Notes: generated by a model from the sequence alone, not told the origin. A DNA stretch of 64,000 nucleotides from Actinomycetospora lemnae (GCF_028737315.1 NZ_JAQZAO010000001.1:310001-374000), one strand, 5' to 3'. Positions 51,039 through 60,066 are shown, counted from the first letter of the stretch. Translations and numbers: made by a program.

Positions 51039-52253
51039 TCAGCCCGCGAGGTGCAACCGCAGCGGCAGCGACGCGAAGGCGCGCATCGTGTTGTTGTGGT
51101 GGCGGATCGGGGAGGCGGCGGGCTCGATCCGCTCCACCCGCCGCGCCAGCGCCGTGAGCAGCGCGGCGCCCTCGAGGCGGGCCACGTGCTGGCCGACGCA
51201 CTGGTGGATGCCCATGCCGTAGCCGACGTGCCCCGAGGGGTCGCGGTCGAGGTCGAAGCGGTCGGGGTCGGTCCAGTGGCGCGGGTCGCGGTTGGCCGCC
51301 CCGAGGAACATCAGGATCTTGCGGTCGGCCGGCACCACGGTGCCGCCGATCGGGGTGTCCACCTCGGCGGTGCGGAAGAACGTCTGCACCGGCGACTGCC
51401 AGCGCACCGCCTCGTCGAACGCCACCCGCGCCCGCTCCGGGCGGGCGCGCAGGGTCGCCCACGCGTCGGGGTGGGTCGCGAGGCCGTGCAGGACGGCGCC
51501 GAGCCCGTGGACGGTGGTGTCGACGCCCGCGGTCAGCAGCGAGCGCACGATCAGCGGGGCCTGGGCCGGGGTGATGTCGCCCCGGTCGGAGGCCGCCCAG
51601 ATCGCCGCGCCGAACCCGTCGTCGGCCAGCACCTCGCGGGCGCACCGCGAGCCCACCCACGCCGAGAGCTCGGCCACCCGCGGCGCGCCCTTGGCGACCA
51701 GGTCGTTCGACGGGCCGAAGGCGTTGAAGGCGTGGTCGCCGTAGGGCAGCAGGTTCTCCCGGCCCTCGCGCGGCAGGCCGACCGCGTCGGGGAAGACGCG
51801 CAGCGGGAACGCCTCGGCGAGCGCGGCCATCCCGTCGAGCTCGACGACCGGCCCGGCGCCGTCGAGGAGCCCGGCGACGAGGTCCTCGGCGTCGGCGAAC
51901 CAGCGGTCGCGCAGCCGCCGCAGCGCGCGCGGCCCGAGGATCGCCGAGAGGACCGCCCGCGGGGCGTCGTGGTGCGGCGGGTCGGCCTCGAGCAGCAGGC
52001 TCGGCGGGCGCCAGGGCGTCTCGCGACGGAAGTCCGACATGCCGACCCCGGCGCTCGACGGGAAGCGCTGCCAGTCGGCGAGGGCGGCCCGGACCTCGGC
52101 GTAGCGGGCGACGGCGACGAGGTCGTAGCGCGGCAGGACCACGACCGGGCCGGCCTCGCGCAGCGCGGCCTGCATCGGCAGCGGGTCCTCGAGCACCTCG
52201 TGCGAGAAGGGGTCGACGTCGACGACCGGGACGCTCTCGAGGGTGATGGTCAC
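51039..52253 (-). CDS. Cytochrome P450, CYP199-like
   Basis: A 404-residue P450. Heme-binding GMGIHQCVGQ with Cys352, oxygen-activating LLTAGVDTT near residues 240-248, and ExxR in FDEAVRW near 279-285. It resembles CYP199A4 across ETPWRPPSLLLEADPPHHD (77-95) and FPLRVFPDAVGLPREGRENL (148-167). CYP199 enzymes oxidise para-substituted benzoates such as 4-methoxybenzoate, yielding 4-hydroxybenzoate. The reductase gene lies 10 bp upstream; no separate ferredoxin gene is present. Confidence 0.88.
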   Translation of the reverse strand: MTITLESVPVVDVDPFSHEVLEDPLPMQAALREAGPVVVLPRYDLVAVARYAEVRAALADWQRFPSSAGVGMSDFRRETPWRPPSLLLEADPPHHDAPRAVLSAILGPRALRRLRDRWFADAEDLVAGLLDGAGPVVELDGMAALAEAFPLRVFPDAVGLPREGRENLLPYGDHAFNAFGPSNDLVAKGAPRVAELSAWVGSRCAREVLADDGFGAAIWAASDRGDITPAQAPLIVRSLLTAGVDTTVHGLGAVLHGLATHPDAWATLRARPERARVAFDEAVRWQSPVQTFFRTAEVDTPIGGTVVPADRKILMFLGAANRDPRHWTDPDRFDLDRDPSGHVGYGMGIHQCVGQHVARLEGAALLTALARRVERIEPAASPIRHHNNTMRAFASLPLRLHLAG

Positions 52254-52263
52254 GCGAGCTCCT

Positions 52264-53226
52264 CTACAGGTCGAGCACGAGGCGGTCGGTGCAGGAGCGC
52301 GAGACGCACGGGAACAGGCAGTCGCCCGCGGCGCGCTCGTGGTCGGCGAGGACCGAGTCGCGGTGGTCGGGGACGCCGGCGAGCACCGCGGTCTCGCAGG
52401 TGCCGCACGTGCCCTGCTCGCACGAGGACAGCGCCGTCGCCCCGACCCGGCGCGCGGCCTCGAGGACCGAGAGCTCCGGGCCCACGGTGACCGTCACCCC
52501 GGTGCGCGCGAGCTCGACGACGAACGGCTCGTCGCGCACCGGCGCGCCGAGCTCGGCGTCGGTGAAGCGCTCGGTGCGCAGCAGGTGGGGCGGGCGGTGG
52601 GCCGTCGCGTCCTCGATCGCGCCGAGCAGCGGCCCGGGCCCGCAGCAGTAGACGACGGTGCCCTCGTCCGCCTCGCCGACGAACGACGCGAGCGGCAGCA
52701 GCCCCGCCTCGTCCTGCGGGTGCAGGCGGACCCGGTCGCCGAAGCGGGCGAGCTCGTCGCGGAAGGCCATGCTGTCCCGGGAGCGCCCGCCGTAGAGCAG
52801 CGCCCAGTCCGCGTCCACCAGCTCGGCCTGCCCGACCATCGGCAGCAGCGGCGTGATCCCGATGCCGCCGGCGACGAACAGGTAGCGCGCCGCGGGCACC
52901 ATCGGGAAGTGGTTGCGCGGGCCGCCGAAGCCGACGGTGTCGCCGACGGCGAGCTCGTCGTGGACGTAGGCCGAGCCGCCGCGGCCGCCGACGTCCACCG
53001 CCTCCCGCAGCACCGCGACCCGGTAGGTGTGCGCGTCCCACCGATCGCCGCACAGCGAGTACTGGCGGGTCGCCCCGGACGCGAGCGTGAGGTCCACGTG
53101 GGCGCCGGGCGCCCAGTCGGGCAGGCGGCCACCGTCCGGGCGCGCGAGCGTCAGCGCGACGACCCCGTCGGCCACCCGGTCCTTCGCGCGCACCACCAGC
53201 CGGTCGGTCCCGCCCGTGCCTGCCAT
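52264..53226 (-). CDS. VanB/phthalate-dioxygenase-reductase-type oxidoreductase with C-terminal 2Fe-2S
   Basis: A 320-residue electron-transfer protein. A flavin domain (RQYSLCGD near residues 54-61) and NAD domain (VAGGIGITPLLPMVG near 118-132) are followed by a plant-type 2Fe-2S domain (SSCEQGTCGTCETAVL near 273-288 and a distal Cys in CLFPC). It can supply electrons to the P450 without a separate ferredoxin. ATG start; first gene of the reductase-P450 operon. The same domains are fused to the P450 in CYP116B enzymes. Confidence 0.9.
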   Translation of the reverse strand: MAGTGGTDRLVVRAKDRVADGVVALTLARPDGGRLPDWAPGAHVDLTLASGATRQYSLCGDRWDAHTYRVAVLREAVDVGGRGGSAYVHDELAVGDTVGFGGPRNHFPMVPAARYLFVAGGIGITPLLPMVGQAELVDADWALLYGGRSRDSMAFRDELARFGDRVRLHPQDEAGLLPLASFVGEADEGTVVYCCGPGPLLGAIEDATAHRPPHLLRTERFTDAELGAPVRDEPFVVELARTGVTVTVGPELSVLEAARRVGATALSSCEQGTCGTCETAVLAGVPDHRDSVLADHERAAGDCLFPCVSRSCTDRLVLDL

Positions 53227-53288
53227 GCCGGGAGGATGCGGAGCGGCGGGCCCCGCCGGGAACGGCGTTCCCGTTCAACGGGCGAGCT

Positions 53289-54038
53289 TCAGGACGCGGC
53301 GAGCCGCTGCTCGATCCGCCGCGCCGCCGCCGCGAGCCCGGGCACGTGGTCGCGGGCCCGGTCGTCGTTCGGGACGATGACCGACACCGCCGCGGCGACC
53401 CGCCGGTGCTCGTCGCGCACCGGGACCGCGATGCCCGTCGCCTCGGGGTGCAGGTAGCCGGGGCAGACGACGAAGCCGTCGCGCCGGACGTCGGCGAGGC
53501 GGCGCCGCAGCTCGCCGGGATCGGTCGGCGTCGCCGGGGTGAGGCGCGCCAGCGGGCCCGCCAGCACCCGCTCCTGCAGCTCGGCGGGCGCGTGGGCGAG
53601 CAGCACGAGACCCGACGACGACATGTGCAGCGGCAGGCGCGCGGCGATGCGCGTGTAGTTGACGACCGCCTGGTCGGCCGACAGGCGCTCGACGAACAGC
53701 ACCTGCTCGCCGTCGAGCACCCCGAGCTGGGCGTGGTGGCCGACCGCGCGGTGCAGCTCCTCGAGCACCGGCATCGCGAGCTCGCGCAGCGAGACCGTCG
53801 GCGACGCCCGCGACGCCAGCTCCCAGAGCCTCGTGCCGACCCGGACGCGGCGGTCGTCGTCCCGGGTGAGCAGGCCGTGCTCGACCATGTCCGCGACCAT
53901 CCGCGACCCCGTCGTGGTCGGCAGCCCGGCCCGCCGCGAGACCTCGCCGACCGTGAGCGCCCTGTCGGTGGGCGTGAACGCCTCGAGGATGCGCACGACG
54001 CGTTCGAGCACGGATTCACCGGACGACGAGTGCGCCAC
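53289..54038 (-). CDS. IclR-family transcriptional regulator
   Basis: A 249-residue IclR regulator with winged HTH (ALTVGEVSRRAGLPTTTGSRM) and effector domain. GTG start with GAGGAGG nine bases upstream. It lies 62 bp upstream of the reductase-P450 operon on the same strand and divergently from the MetE-like gene, so it may control both. The promoter of the MetE-like gene with its Crp-type site sits in the shared 94-bp gap. Confidence 0.88.
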   Translation of the reverse strand: MAHSSSGESVLERVVRILEAFTPTDRALTVGEVSRRAGLPTTTGSRMVADMVEHGLLTRDDDRRVRVGTRLWELASRASPTVSLRELAMPVLEELHRAVGHHAQLGVLDGEQVLFVERLSADQAVVNYTRIAARLPLHMSSSGLVLLAHAPAELQERVLAGPLARLTPATPTDPGELRRRLADVRRDGFVVCPGYLHPEATGIAVPVRDEHRRVAAAVSVIVPNDDRARDHVPGLAAAARRIEQRLAAS

Positions 54039-54054
54039 GTGTCCATCCTCCTCG

Positions 54055-54083
54055 TTGACGTGATGTAGATCACGCCATAGCGT
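54055..54083 (+). promoter_or_regulatory. Promoter of the MetE-like gene
   Basis: TTGACG (54055-54060), 17-bp spacer, TAGCGT (54078-54083), about 50 bp upstream of the ATG. Good sigma-70 spacing. Confidence 0.6.
54059..54074. promoter_or_regulatory. Crp/GlxR-type site inside the promoter spacer
   Basis: CGTGATGTAGATCACG has perfect 6-bp arms and fits the core GTGA-N6-TCAC. Lying between -35 and -10, it would repress the MetE-like gene or act on the divergent IclR gene. Confidence 0.55.
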
Positions 54084-54132
54084 CGGTTGCTCCGAGCGCT
54101 CCCCGCTGTGTCGACGAGTTGGAGCCCGTGCC

Positions 54133-55305
54133 ATGACCGACTACGACCCTCGCACCGCCACGGGGATCCCGACCGAGCCGGTGGGCTCGATGCCGCGACC
54201 CCAGAAGCTCCAGGACGCCTACGCCGCCTACGACGAGGGGAAGATCGACAAGGCCGCGCTCGAGCAGGAGCAGGACGCCGCGGTCCAGGACACCATCGAC
54301 CGGTACGAGGCCACGGGCGCGCCCATCATCTCCGACGGCGAGCAGCGCTGGTCGTCGTTCGCCACCTACCCGATCACCGACACCCTCGCCGGCACCGGCC
54401 TCGCACCGTCGCTGGCCCCGGGCGGGCAGTTCTTCGCGATCTTCGCCGACGGCCACGGCCGCCAGCTGCCCAAGCTCGTCAAGGGGCCCTTCGAGTACGT
54501 CAACCACGCGGCGGACTCGTTGCGCAAGTCGATCGGCAAGGCCACGAAGCCGATGAAGCAGGCCGTGATCTCGCCCTCGATGCTCGCGCTGCTCTACCCG
54601 CTGCGGGACCCGGTGGACGGCTACAGCCGCGAGGACTTCGAGGCGACGCTGATCGACGAGTGCGAGAAGGACATCCGCCAGTCGTTCGACGCCGGCGCCG
54701 CGCGGGTGTCGGTGGACTTCACCGAGGGCCGCCTCGCCACCCGCGAGGACCCGCGCAACCCGTGGACCGGCGCGGGCCTCCTCCCCCACTTCATCGAGCT
54801 GATCAACCGCGTGATGGCGCGGTTCTCCGCCGAGGAGCGCACGAGGATCGGCGTCCACACCTGCCCGGGCGGCGACCGGGACTCGGTGCACTCCGCGGAC
54901 GTCCCCTACAACAACCTGCTGCCGGAGATGTTCACGATCAACGCCGGCTACTTCCTCATCCAGCTCGCCAGCGAGCGGGAGAAGGACCCGGTGTACGAGT
55001 CCATCGGGCGCCACCTGCGCACCGACGCCGACGGCGTGACGCAGATGGCCTACATCGGCGTGATCAACCCCGGCAACCCGCGGGTGGAGAGCGCGGGGGA
55101 GGTCGCCGACCGCCTCGTCCGCGCCGCCGACTTCATCCCCAAGGAACAGCTCGGATCCACCGACGACTGCGGCTTCTCGCCCTTCTCCATCGACGAGAAG
55201 CCGAACCACGGCTCGCCCGACTTCGCCCGCGAGGTCGCGTTCCAGAAGATCACCAACCGCGTGGCGGGCACGCGGATGGCCGCCGAGCGGCTCGGGGTGT
55301 CCTGA
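54133..55305 (+). CDS. Cobalamin-independent methionine synthase (MetE C-domain) family protein
   Basis: A 390-residue TIM-barrel protein with zinc-ligand pattern His242-x-Cys244 (VHTCPGG) and a third Cys346 in TDDCGFSPF, as in the MetE catalytic domain and coenzyme M transferases. It lacks the MetE N-terminal half, so it is likely a specialised methyl or alkyl transferase. Residue runs PVGSMPRPQ (16-24) and INPGNPRVES (311-320) are typical of this subgroup. ATG start. Alone in its direction next to the P450 regulator; its methyl donor is not known. Confidence 0.82.
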   Translation: MTDYDPRTATGIPTEPVGSMPRPQKLQDAYAAYDEGKIDKAALEQEQDAAVQDTIDRYEATGAPIISDGEQRWSSFATYPITDTLAGTGLAPSLAPGGQFFAIFADGHGRQLPKLVKGPFEYVNHAADSLRKSIGKATKPMKQAVISPSMLALLYPLRDPVDGYSREDFEATLIDECEKDIRQSFDAGAARVSVDFTEGRLATREDPRNPWTGAGLLPHFIELINRVMARFSAEERTRIGVHTCPGGDRDSVHSADVPYNNLLPEMFTINAGYFLIQLASEREKDPVYESIGRHLRTDADGVTQMAYIGVINPGNPRVESAGEVADRLVRAADFIPKEQLGSTDDCGFSPFSIDEKPNHGSPDFAREVAFQKITNRVAGTRMAAERLGVS

Positions 55306-55320
55306 GCCCGTGCGCCGTCC

Positions 55321-55797
55321 GTGAGCCCGGAGTTCCGGCCCGGGCGCTCCGACGAGGCGCCCGGGCGGGAGCTCCTCGCCGAGCTCAACGCCCTGCTCGA
55401 CGCCCAGTACCCCGGGCGCGCCGCGCGCCCGGGGTCGGTGACGACGCCCGACGAGATGGCGCCGCCGCGGGGCGCCTTCCTCGTCGGGTACCTCGACGGG
55501 CGGGCGGTCGCGATCGGCGGGGTGCGGCCGCTGGGCCCCGCGGGCACCGACGTCGCCGAGATCAAGCGCCTGTACGTCGTGCCGGACGCGCGCTCGCGCG
55601 GCGTCGGCCGGGCCCTGCTCGCCGCCCTGGAGGACGCCGCCCGCGAGCTGGGCTACGCCCGGGTCCGCCTCGACGCGGGCGCCGAGCAGCGCCACAGCCG
55701 GGCGCTCTTCGCCGACGTGGGCTACCGGGCGATCCCGCCGTACAACGCCAACCACATCGCCGTGTTCTTCGGGGAGAAGGACCTCGCGGCGCCGTAG
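55321..55797 (+). CDS. GNAT N-acetyltransferase
   Basis: A 158-residue acetyltransferase with the CoA loop SRGVGRALLAALE near residues 96-108 after IKRLYVVPDAR. Acceptor not known. GTG start 15 bp after the MetE-like gene, possibly cotranscribed. Confidence 0.88.
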   Translation: MSPEFRPGRSDEAPGRELLAELNALLDAQYPGRAARPGSVTTPDEMAPPRGAFLVGYLDGRAVAIGGVRPLGPAGTDVAEIKRLYVVPDARSRGVGRALLAALEDAARELGYARVRLDAGAEQRHSRALFADVGYRAIPPYNANHIAVFFGEKDLAAP

Positions 55798-55863
55798 GTC
55801 CGACCCACGAGGGCGATGGCAAGATCGGGGTCCTCGGTGACGCGATCGACCCCGGGAGGCGTC

Positions 55864-56724
55864 TTGACCGAGGGTTCGCGGGAGCGGGACCGTCTCCGGC
55901 GTCCGGCCGTGACGTGGCTGGAGCCCGAGCGAGCGCTGGAGGCCGGCATCGACTTCGACCGCGCCAACGCCGCCCGGATCTACGACTACCTGCTCGGTGG
56001 GGCCTGCAACTTCGCCGTCGACCGCGAGCAGGCCGCGAAGATCCTCACCCAGAACCCGGACATGGCCTACGTCTGCCGGGCCAACCGCGACTTCCTGCGC
56101 CGCGCGGTGGAGTGGTGCCTGGCGGCGGGGATCACCCAGTTCCTCGACCTCGGCTCCGGGGTGCCGACGGTCGGCAACGTCCACGAGATCGCGCTCGCAC
56201 ACCGGCCCGACGCCCGTGTCGCCTACGTCGACTTCGAGCCCGTCGCGGTGGCCCACGCCCACGAGGTCGTCGACGGGCTCGCGGGGGTCAGCGTCACCCG
56301 CGCCGACATGCGCGACCCCGACCGCGTCCTCGGCGCCCCGGGCGTGCGGGACCTGCTCGACCCGGCCCTCCCGACGGCCCTGCTCACGGTGGCCGTCCTG
56401 CACTTCGTGCCCGACCCCGAACTGCCCGCGATCCTCGCCCGCTACCGGGACGCCCTGGCCCCCGGCAGCGTCCACGTCATCAGCCACGGCAGCGCCGACC
56501 ACGACGACCCCGACCTCGCCGCCCGCACCCGCGCGATCCAGGACGGGTACCGCGGCAGCGCGACCGAGGTCGTCCTGCGCTCGCGCGAGGAGATCCGCGA
56601 CTGCCTCGGCGGGCTCGAGCTGGTCGCGCCGCCCGGGCACCTCGTCGACATCGTCGACTGGCCGACGACCAGTCCGGGCGTGCGGCCCACCGGCGGCTAC
56701 GCCGCCATCGCCCGCATCCCCTGA
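55864..56724 (+). CDS. SAM-dependent methyltransferase, Methyltransf_19 family
   Basis: A 286-residue methyltransferase of a family expanded in actinobacteria. Marks are the N-terminal ANAARIYDYLLGGACNFAVD (residues 33-52), SAM motif FLDLGSGVPT (95-104) and a GYAAI end. Substrate unknown. The start chosen is TTG with GGGAGG four bases upstream; no ATG or GTG with a site lies nearby. Convergent with the lipoprotein gene 8 bp on. Confidence 0.82.
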   Translation: MTEGSRERDRLRRPAVTWLEPERALEAGIDFDRANAARIYDYLLGGACNFAVDREQAAKILTQNPDMAYVCRANRDFLRRAVEWCLAAGITQFLDLGSGVPTVGNVHEIALAHRPDARVAYVDFEPVAVAHAHEVVDGLAGVSVTRADMRDPDRVLGAPGVRDLLDPALPTALLTVAVLHFVPDPELPAILARYRDALAPGSVHVISHGSADHDDPDLAARTRAIQDGYRGSATEVVLRSREEIRDCLGGLELVAPPGHLVDIVDWPTTSPGVRPTGGYAAIARIP

Positions 56725-56732
56725 GGCGCTCG

Positions 56733-57785
56733 TCAGGGGTCGATCAGCTGGAGGACGCCCTCGGCCGTGCCGGTGACGACGACGCGGCCGGTCGCCGGGT
56801 CGGCGGCGACGGTGTTCGGCTGCCGCACGGTCGGGAACCGGGCCACCTCGCGGGGCTGCGGGCCGCTCGTGTCGAACCCGACCACCTCGTTGGTCGCGGT
56901 GAGCGTCACCCACAGCCGGTCGCGGGTCGCGTCGTAGCCCAGGCCGTACGGGGAGCCGGGCAACGGCAGGTCGGCCAGCTGCCGCGGGGTGCCCGCCGGG
57001 TCGAACACCAGCAGCCGGTTCCCGCGGGTGTCGGCGACGAGGAGGCGGCCGTTGCGGTCGGCGATGAGGTGGGTCGGGCCGGCGCCGGCGGGCAGCTCGG
57101 CGAGCGGGGTCAGGGTCGCCGGGTCGTAGACCGACAGCGTGTTCTCGCGGACGTCGATGGCCCCGACCCGGCCGGCTGCCGCCGCGAGCCCGCCGGGCTG
57201 GGTGACGTCGGTGAAGGTGCGCACGACCTGGTCGCCGCGCACGACGGTCAGCGATCCCCCGCCCTCGTCGGCGACGAACACCGTGTCCGGGGAGGCCTGC
57301 GTCGCGTCGTGGGGGCTGGCGCCGGTGGTCACCCGGGACTCGATCCGGCCGCCGGGCAGGGCCACGCGCAGGAAGGCGTTGGCGCTCTCGTCGGGCACGA
57401 GGACCGGTCCGCCGGGTCCGGCGAGCTGGAGGTGGCGGACGACGCCGGGCAGCGGCACCCGGCCGGTCACGGCACCGCTGTCCACGTTCACCAGCGCGAG
57501 CTCGTCGGGCGCGCGCACGCCGACCGCCGCCGTGCGCGACGGCCCGTCGGCCACGACGCCCTCGGGCGCGGGTCCGACCGGCACCACGCGACCGGCCGGG
57601 GTGGTCGCGGCGGGCGGGGCGACGGCCGGCTCGGCCGGCCCGGGCAGCGGCTCGGGCAGGCGCCGCGGGACCGGGGGCGGCGGCGCGGCCGCGTCCGGGG
57701 CGCCGCCCCCGGAGCAGGCCGTGAGGAGGGCGAGCAGCAGGGTCACGGCGACCACGAGGACACGGGAGCGCGGGCGGGTCGACAT
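56733..57785 (-). CDS. Beta-propeller lipoprotein (YncE/NHL-like)
   Basis: A 350-residue exported lipoprotein anchored at Cys24 (lipobox LTAC), with a Pro-rich linker to about 65 and then six to seven repeated four-stranded blades (for example PDTVFVADEGGGSL, NGRLLVADTRGNRLLVFD). Such propellers bind ligands or proteins at the cell surface. ATG with AGGAGG. Last gene of the methyltransferase-DUF2064-GT2 direction; it lies 1 bp after the methyltransferase stop. Confidence 0.85.
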   Translation of the reverse strand: MSTRPRSRVLVVAVTLLLALLTACSGGGAPDAAAPPPPVPRRLPEPLPGPAEPAVAPPAATTPAGRVVPVGPAPEGVVADGPSRTAAVGVRAPDELALVNVDSGAVTGRVPLPGVVRHLQLAGPGGPVLVPDESANAFLRVALPGGRIESRVTTGASPHDATQASPDTVFVADEGGGSLTVVRGDQVVRTFTDVTQPGGLAAAAGRVGAIDVRENTLSVYDPATLTPLAELPAGAGPTHLIADRNGRLLVADTRGNRLLVFDPAGTPRQLADLPLPGSPYGLGYDATRDRLWVTLTATNEVVGFDTSGPQPREVARFPTVRQPNTVAADPATGRVVVTGTAEGVLQLIDP

Positions 57786-57786
57786 C

Positions 57787-58542
57787 TCAGACCTCCTGGC
57801 GGGTCGCCGGGTGTGACCCGGCGACGGAGAGCTCGGCGAAGCTGCGGGCGCCGTCGCGGCGGGCGGTGACCTCCAGGCCGGCGCGGGCGGCGACGGCGTC
57901 GACGGCCGACGCGCCGAGCACCGCCCACGGGAACCACGGTCCGCACCGGGTGGGCGGGGGCACGTCGCCGGCGACCGCGTCGAGGTCGTCCGCGTCGGTG
58001 TCGGCGTCGGTGTCGGCGTCGGTGTCGAGGTGCGCCACGCCCTGCCACCACGACCCGGCGGTGGGCTCGAGCTCGACGAGCACGGTGCCGAACGGGCGGA
58101 GCAGGGAGCGGCAGCGCCGGAGGAGACCGACCGGGTCGCCGCCGATGCCGATGTTCCCGTCGGCGAGCAGCACGTGGGCCCACCGGCCCGGCCCGGGCAG
58201 GTCGTCGAGCGCGTCGCGGTGCAGCACCGTGGCACCGCGGGCCTCGCAGTAGCGGATCGCCTCCGGGGACACGTCGACCCCGAGCGCGGGGACGGCACGG
58301 GCGGCGAGCGCCACGAGCAGGCGCCCCGGACCGCAGCCGACGTCGAGGGTCGGGCCCGTGCAGCGGTCGACCAGCCAGTGGTCCTCGGGATCCGCCTCGC
58401 CGTGCCAGCGGTCGGGGTCGAGCGCCACGACCACCCCGTCCGCCCGCACGAGCCGGTGGGCGCGCCTCGTGAGGGCCGCGTCGAACGCCCCGGCGGCCGC
58501 CGGGGCGTCCGCGTGCGGCGGCGCCCAGGACAGCCCGGTCAC
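57787..58542 (-). CDS. Class I SAM-dependent methyltransferase
   Basis: A 251-residue methyltransferase with motif I LDVGCGPGRLLVAL near residues 66-79, a GVDVS acidic motif and DGNIGIGGDP. A DTDA repeat (about 172-185) arises from a short tandem DNA repeat. Its start overlaps the stop of the DUF2064 gene (4 bp). Substrate unknown; likely acts in the same pathway as the neighbouring glycosyltransferases. Confidence 0.85.
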   Translation of the reverse strand: MTGLSWAPPHADAPAAAGAFDAALTRRAHRLVRADGVVVALDPDRWHGEADPEDHWLVDRCTGPTLDVGCGPGRLLVALAARAVPALGVDVSPEAIRYCEARGATVLHRDALDDLPGPGRWAHVLLADGNIGIGGDPVGLLRRCRSLLRPFGTVLVELEPTAGSWWQGVAHLDTDADTDADTDADDLDAVAGDVPPPTRCGPWFPWAVLGASAVDAVAARAGLEVTARRDGARSFAELSVAGSHPATRQEV

Positions 58543-59273
58543 CGGGCCTGCCGCTCGGGCACGGGGAGGAGCTCGCGGACGGCGCGGGCGAACCGCCCGT
58601 CGGGGACCAGCTCGGCGACGACGGCGGCGTCGGCGGCGGTGTCGACGTCGGCGAGCGTAGGCAGCTCGCGGACCTCGCCGGACAGCCCGCCCCGCAGCAC
58701 GGCGAGGGTGCGCTCGCCGGTGTCGTCACGCGAGGTCGGCACGGGGGTGACGACGGCGGCGCCGCGCGGGTGGCGCAGGGCGAGGGCCCACCACCCGCCG
58801 TCGACGGCGAGGCCGAGGGCACCGGCCACGAGCGTCTCCGGGCCGTCGACCGCGCCGATCGTGTCGAACGCCGCGGCGAGCAGGCCCGCGTCGACCTGCG
58901 GGGTGTCCATCCCGATCTGCAGGCTCACGGCGTCCGGGAACCGCCGCGCGGCCTCCTCGTGGGCGGCGGCGATGCGCTCGCCCAGCGTGCCCTCGCCCTG
59001 CGGCACCACCGTCGTGCCCGCGAGCGCGGCGGTCACCTCGTCGGCGCGCACCCCGTCGCGGGGGTCCCCCGCCAGCGCGACCAGGACCGCGGCGTCCGGC
59101 ACCGCGCGGGCGGCGTCGAGGGTGTCGAGCAGGGCGGCGGCGGCGACCTCCGCGGCGCCGTCCGGGGTGGCCGGGGGGACGAGGCGGGTCTTGACACGTC
59201 CGGGCACGGGGGCCTTCGCGAGGATGATCACTACGCGCCGGACGCGGTCGGTCACTGATCGCACGAGCGGCAT
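58539..59273 (-). CDS. DUF2064 (rSAM/selenodomain-associated transferase 1) glycosyltransferase
   Basis: A 244-residue nucleotidyl/glycosyltransferase-A-fold protein of the TIGR04282 type: ILAKAPVPGRVKTRL (17-31) and the acidic QIGMDTPQV motif near 117-125. It is usually paired with a GT2 enzyme, as here, but the radical-SAM partner of other clusters is missing. ATG start at 59273; a GTG 18 bases further in is an alternative. Confidence 0.85.
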   Translation of the reverse strand: MPLVRSVTDRVRRVVIILAKAPVPGRVKTRLVPPATPDGAAEVAAAALLDTLDAARAVPDAAVLVALAGDPRDGVRADEVTAALAGTTVVPQGEGTLGERIAAAHEEAARRFPDAVSLQIGMDTPQVDAGLLAAAFDTIGAVDGPETLVAGALGLAVDGGWWALALRHPRGAAVVTPVPTSRDDTGERTLAVLRGGLSGEVRELPTLADVDTAADAAVVAELVPDGRFARAVRELLPVPERQAR

Positions 59274-59312
59274 CCGTACCGCGGCGCTGATCGGTTCGAC
59301 GTATGGCCGGAC

Positions 59313-59993
59313 TCATCGCCCCGATCGGGTGCGACCGCCGCGGACGAGCGCCGTCGACATGTCGCGCACGGCGCGGTACGTCCCGCGGACGGAGCCGGAC
59401 ACCTTCGAGCGCCCGCCGGCGCGCGGCCGGTAGTCGACGTCGACCTCGCGGATCCGCCAGCCCGCCGACCCCGCCCGGATCAGCAGCTCGAGCGGGTAGC
59501 CGAAGGCGCGGTCGGTGACGCCGAGGTCGAGCAGGGCGCGCCGGCGCCCGACCCGGACGGGGGCGATGTCGCGCACCGGCACGGCGCGGGCGCGCATGAC
59601 CCCGGAGAGCAGGAGGTTCGCCGCGCGGGCGTGCCACGGCCAGACGCCGCGCTCGGTGGGCACCCGGCGGCCGACGACGAGGTCGGTGGCGGTGTCGTCC
59701 AGCAGGCGCACCATCGCCGGCAGCGCGCCCGGGTCCAGCGACCCGTCGGCGTCGATCACCGCGACGACCTCGCTGCGCGCCGCCTCCAGCCCGGCGTGCA
59801 CCGCGGCGCCGTAGCCCCGGCGTGCCTCGTGCACGACGCGCGCGCCCAGCGCCGCGGCCACCTCGGGGGTGCCGTCGACCGAGCCGTTGTCGACGACGAG
59901 GGCGTCGAACCCCTCGGGCAGCGCCCGCAGCACCCCGGGCAGGGCGTCGGCCTCGTCGAGGCACGGCAGCACGACGTCCACGCGATCGCTCAC
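59313..59993 (-). CDS. Family 2 glycosyltransferase
   Basis: A 226-residue GT2 enzyme: N-terminal VDVVLPCLDEADALPGVLRA, DNGSVDG, and the nucleotide-sugar DxD in IDADGSLDPG (near residues 80-89). Conserved GRRVPTERG and the RAGGRSKVSG motif point to dolichol-phosphate-mannose-synthase-like enzymes that use polyprenyl phosphate. GTG start. Divergent from the multi-helix GT-C-like gene, which could use the polyprenyl sugar it makes. Confidence 0.88.
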   Translation of the reverse strand: MSDRVDVVLPCLDEADALPGVLRALPEGFDALVVDNGSVDGTPEVAAALGARVVHEARRGYGAAVHAGLEAARSEVVAVIDADGSLDPGALPAMVRLLDDTATDLVVGRRVPTERGVWPWHARAANLLLSGVMRARAVPVRDIAPVRVGRRRALLDLGVTDRAFGYPLELLIRAGSAGWRIREVDVDYRPRAGGRSKVSGSVRGTYRAVRDMSTALVRGGRTRSGR

Positions 59994-60066
59994 GGCGGGG
60001 GACGATAGGCCGTGCACGACCGGCCCCCCACAGCGGCCGAACGGCGCAGCCCGTACCGTCCGCCCG

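Noticed and set aside
48909-53226. Secondary-metabolite gene cluster (monooxygenase, TetR, P450, reductase)
   Set aside because: No polyketide, peptide or terpene synthase is present; the genes fit aromatic catabolism better.
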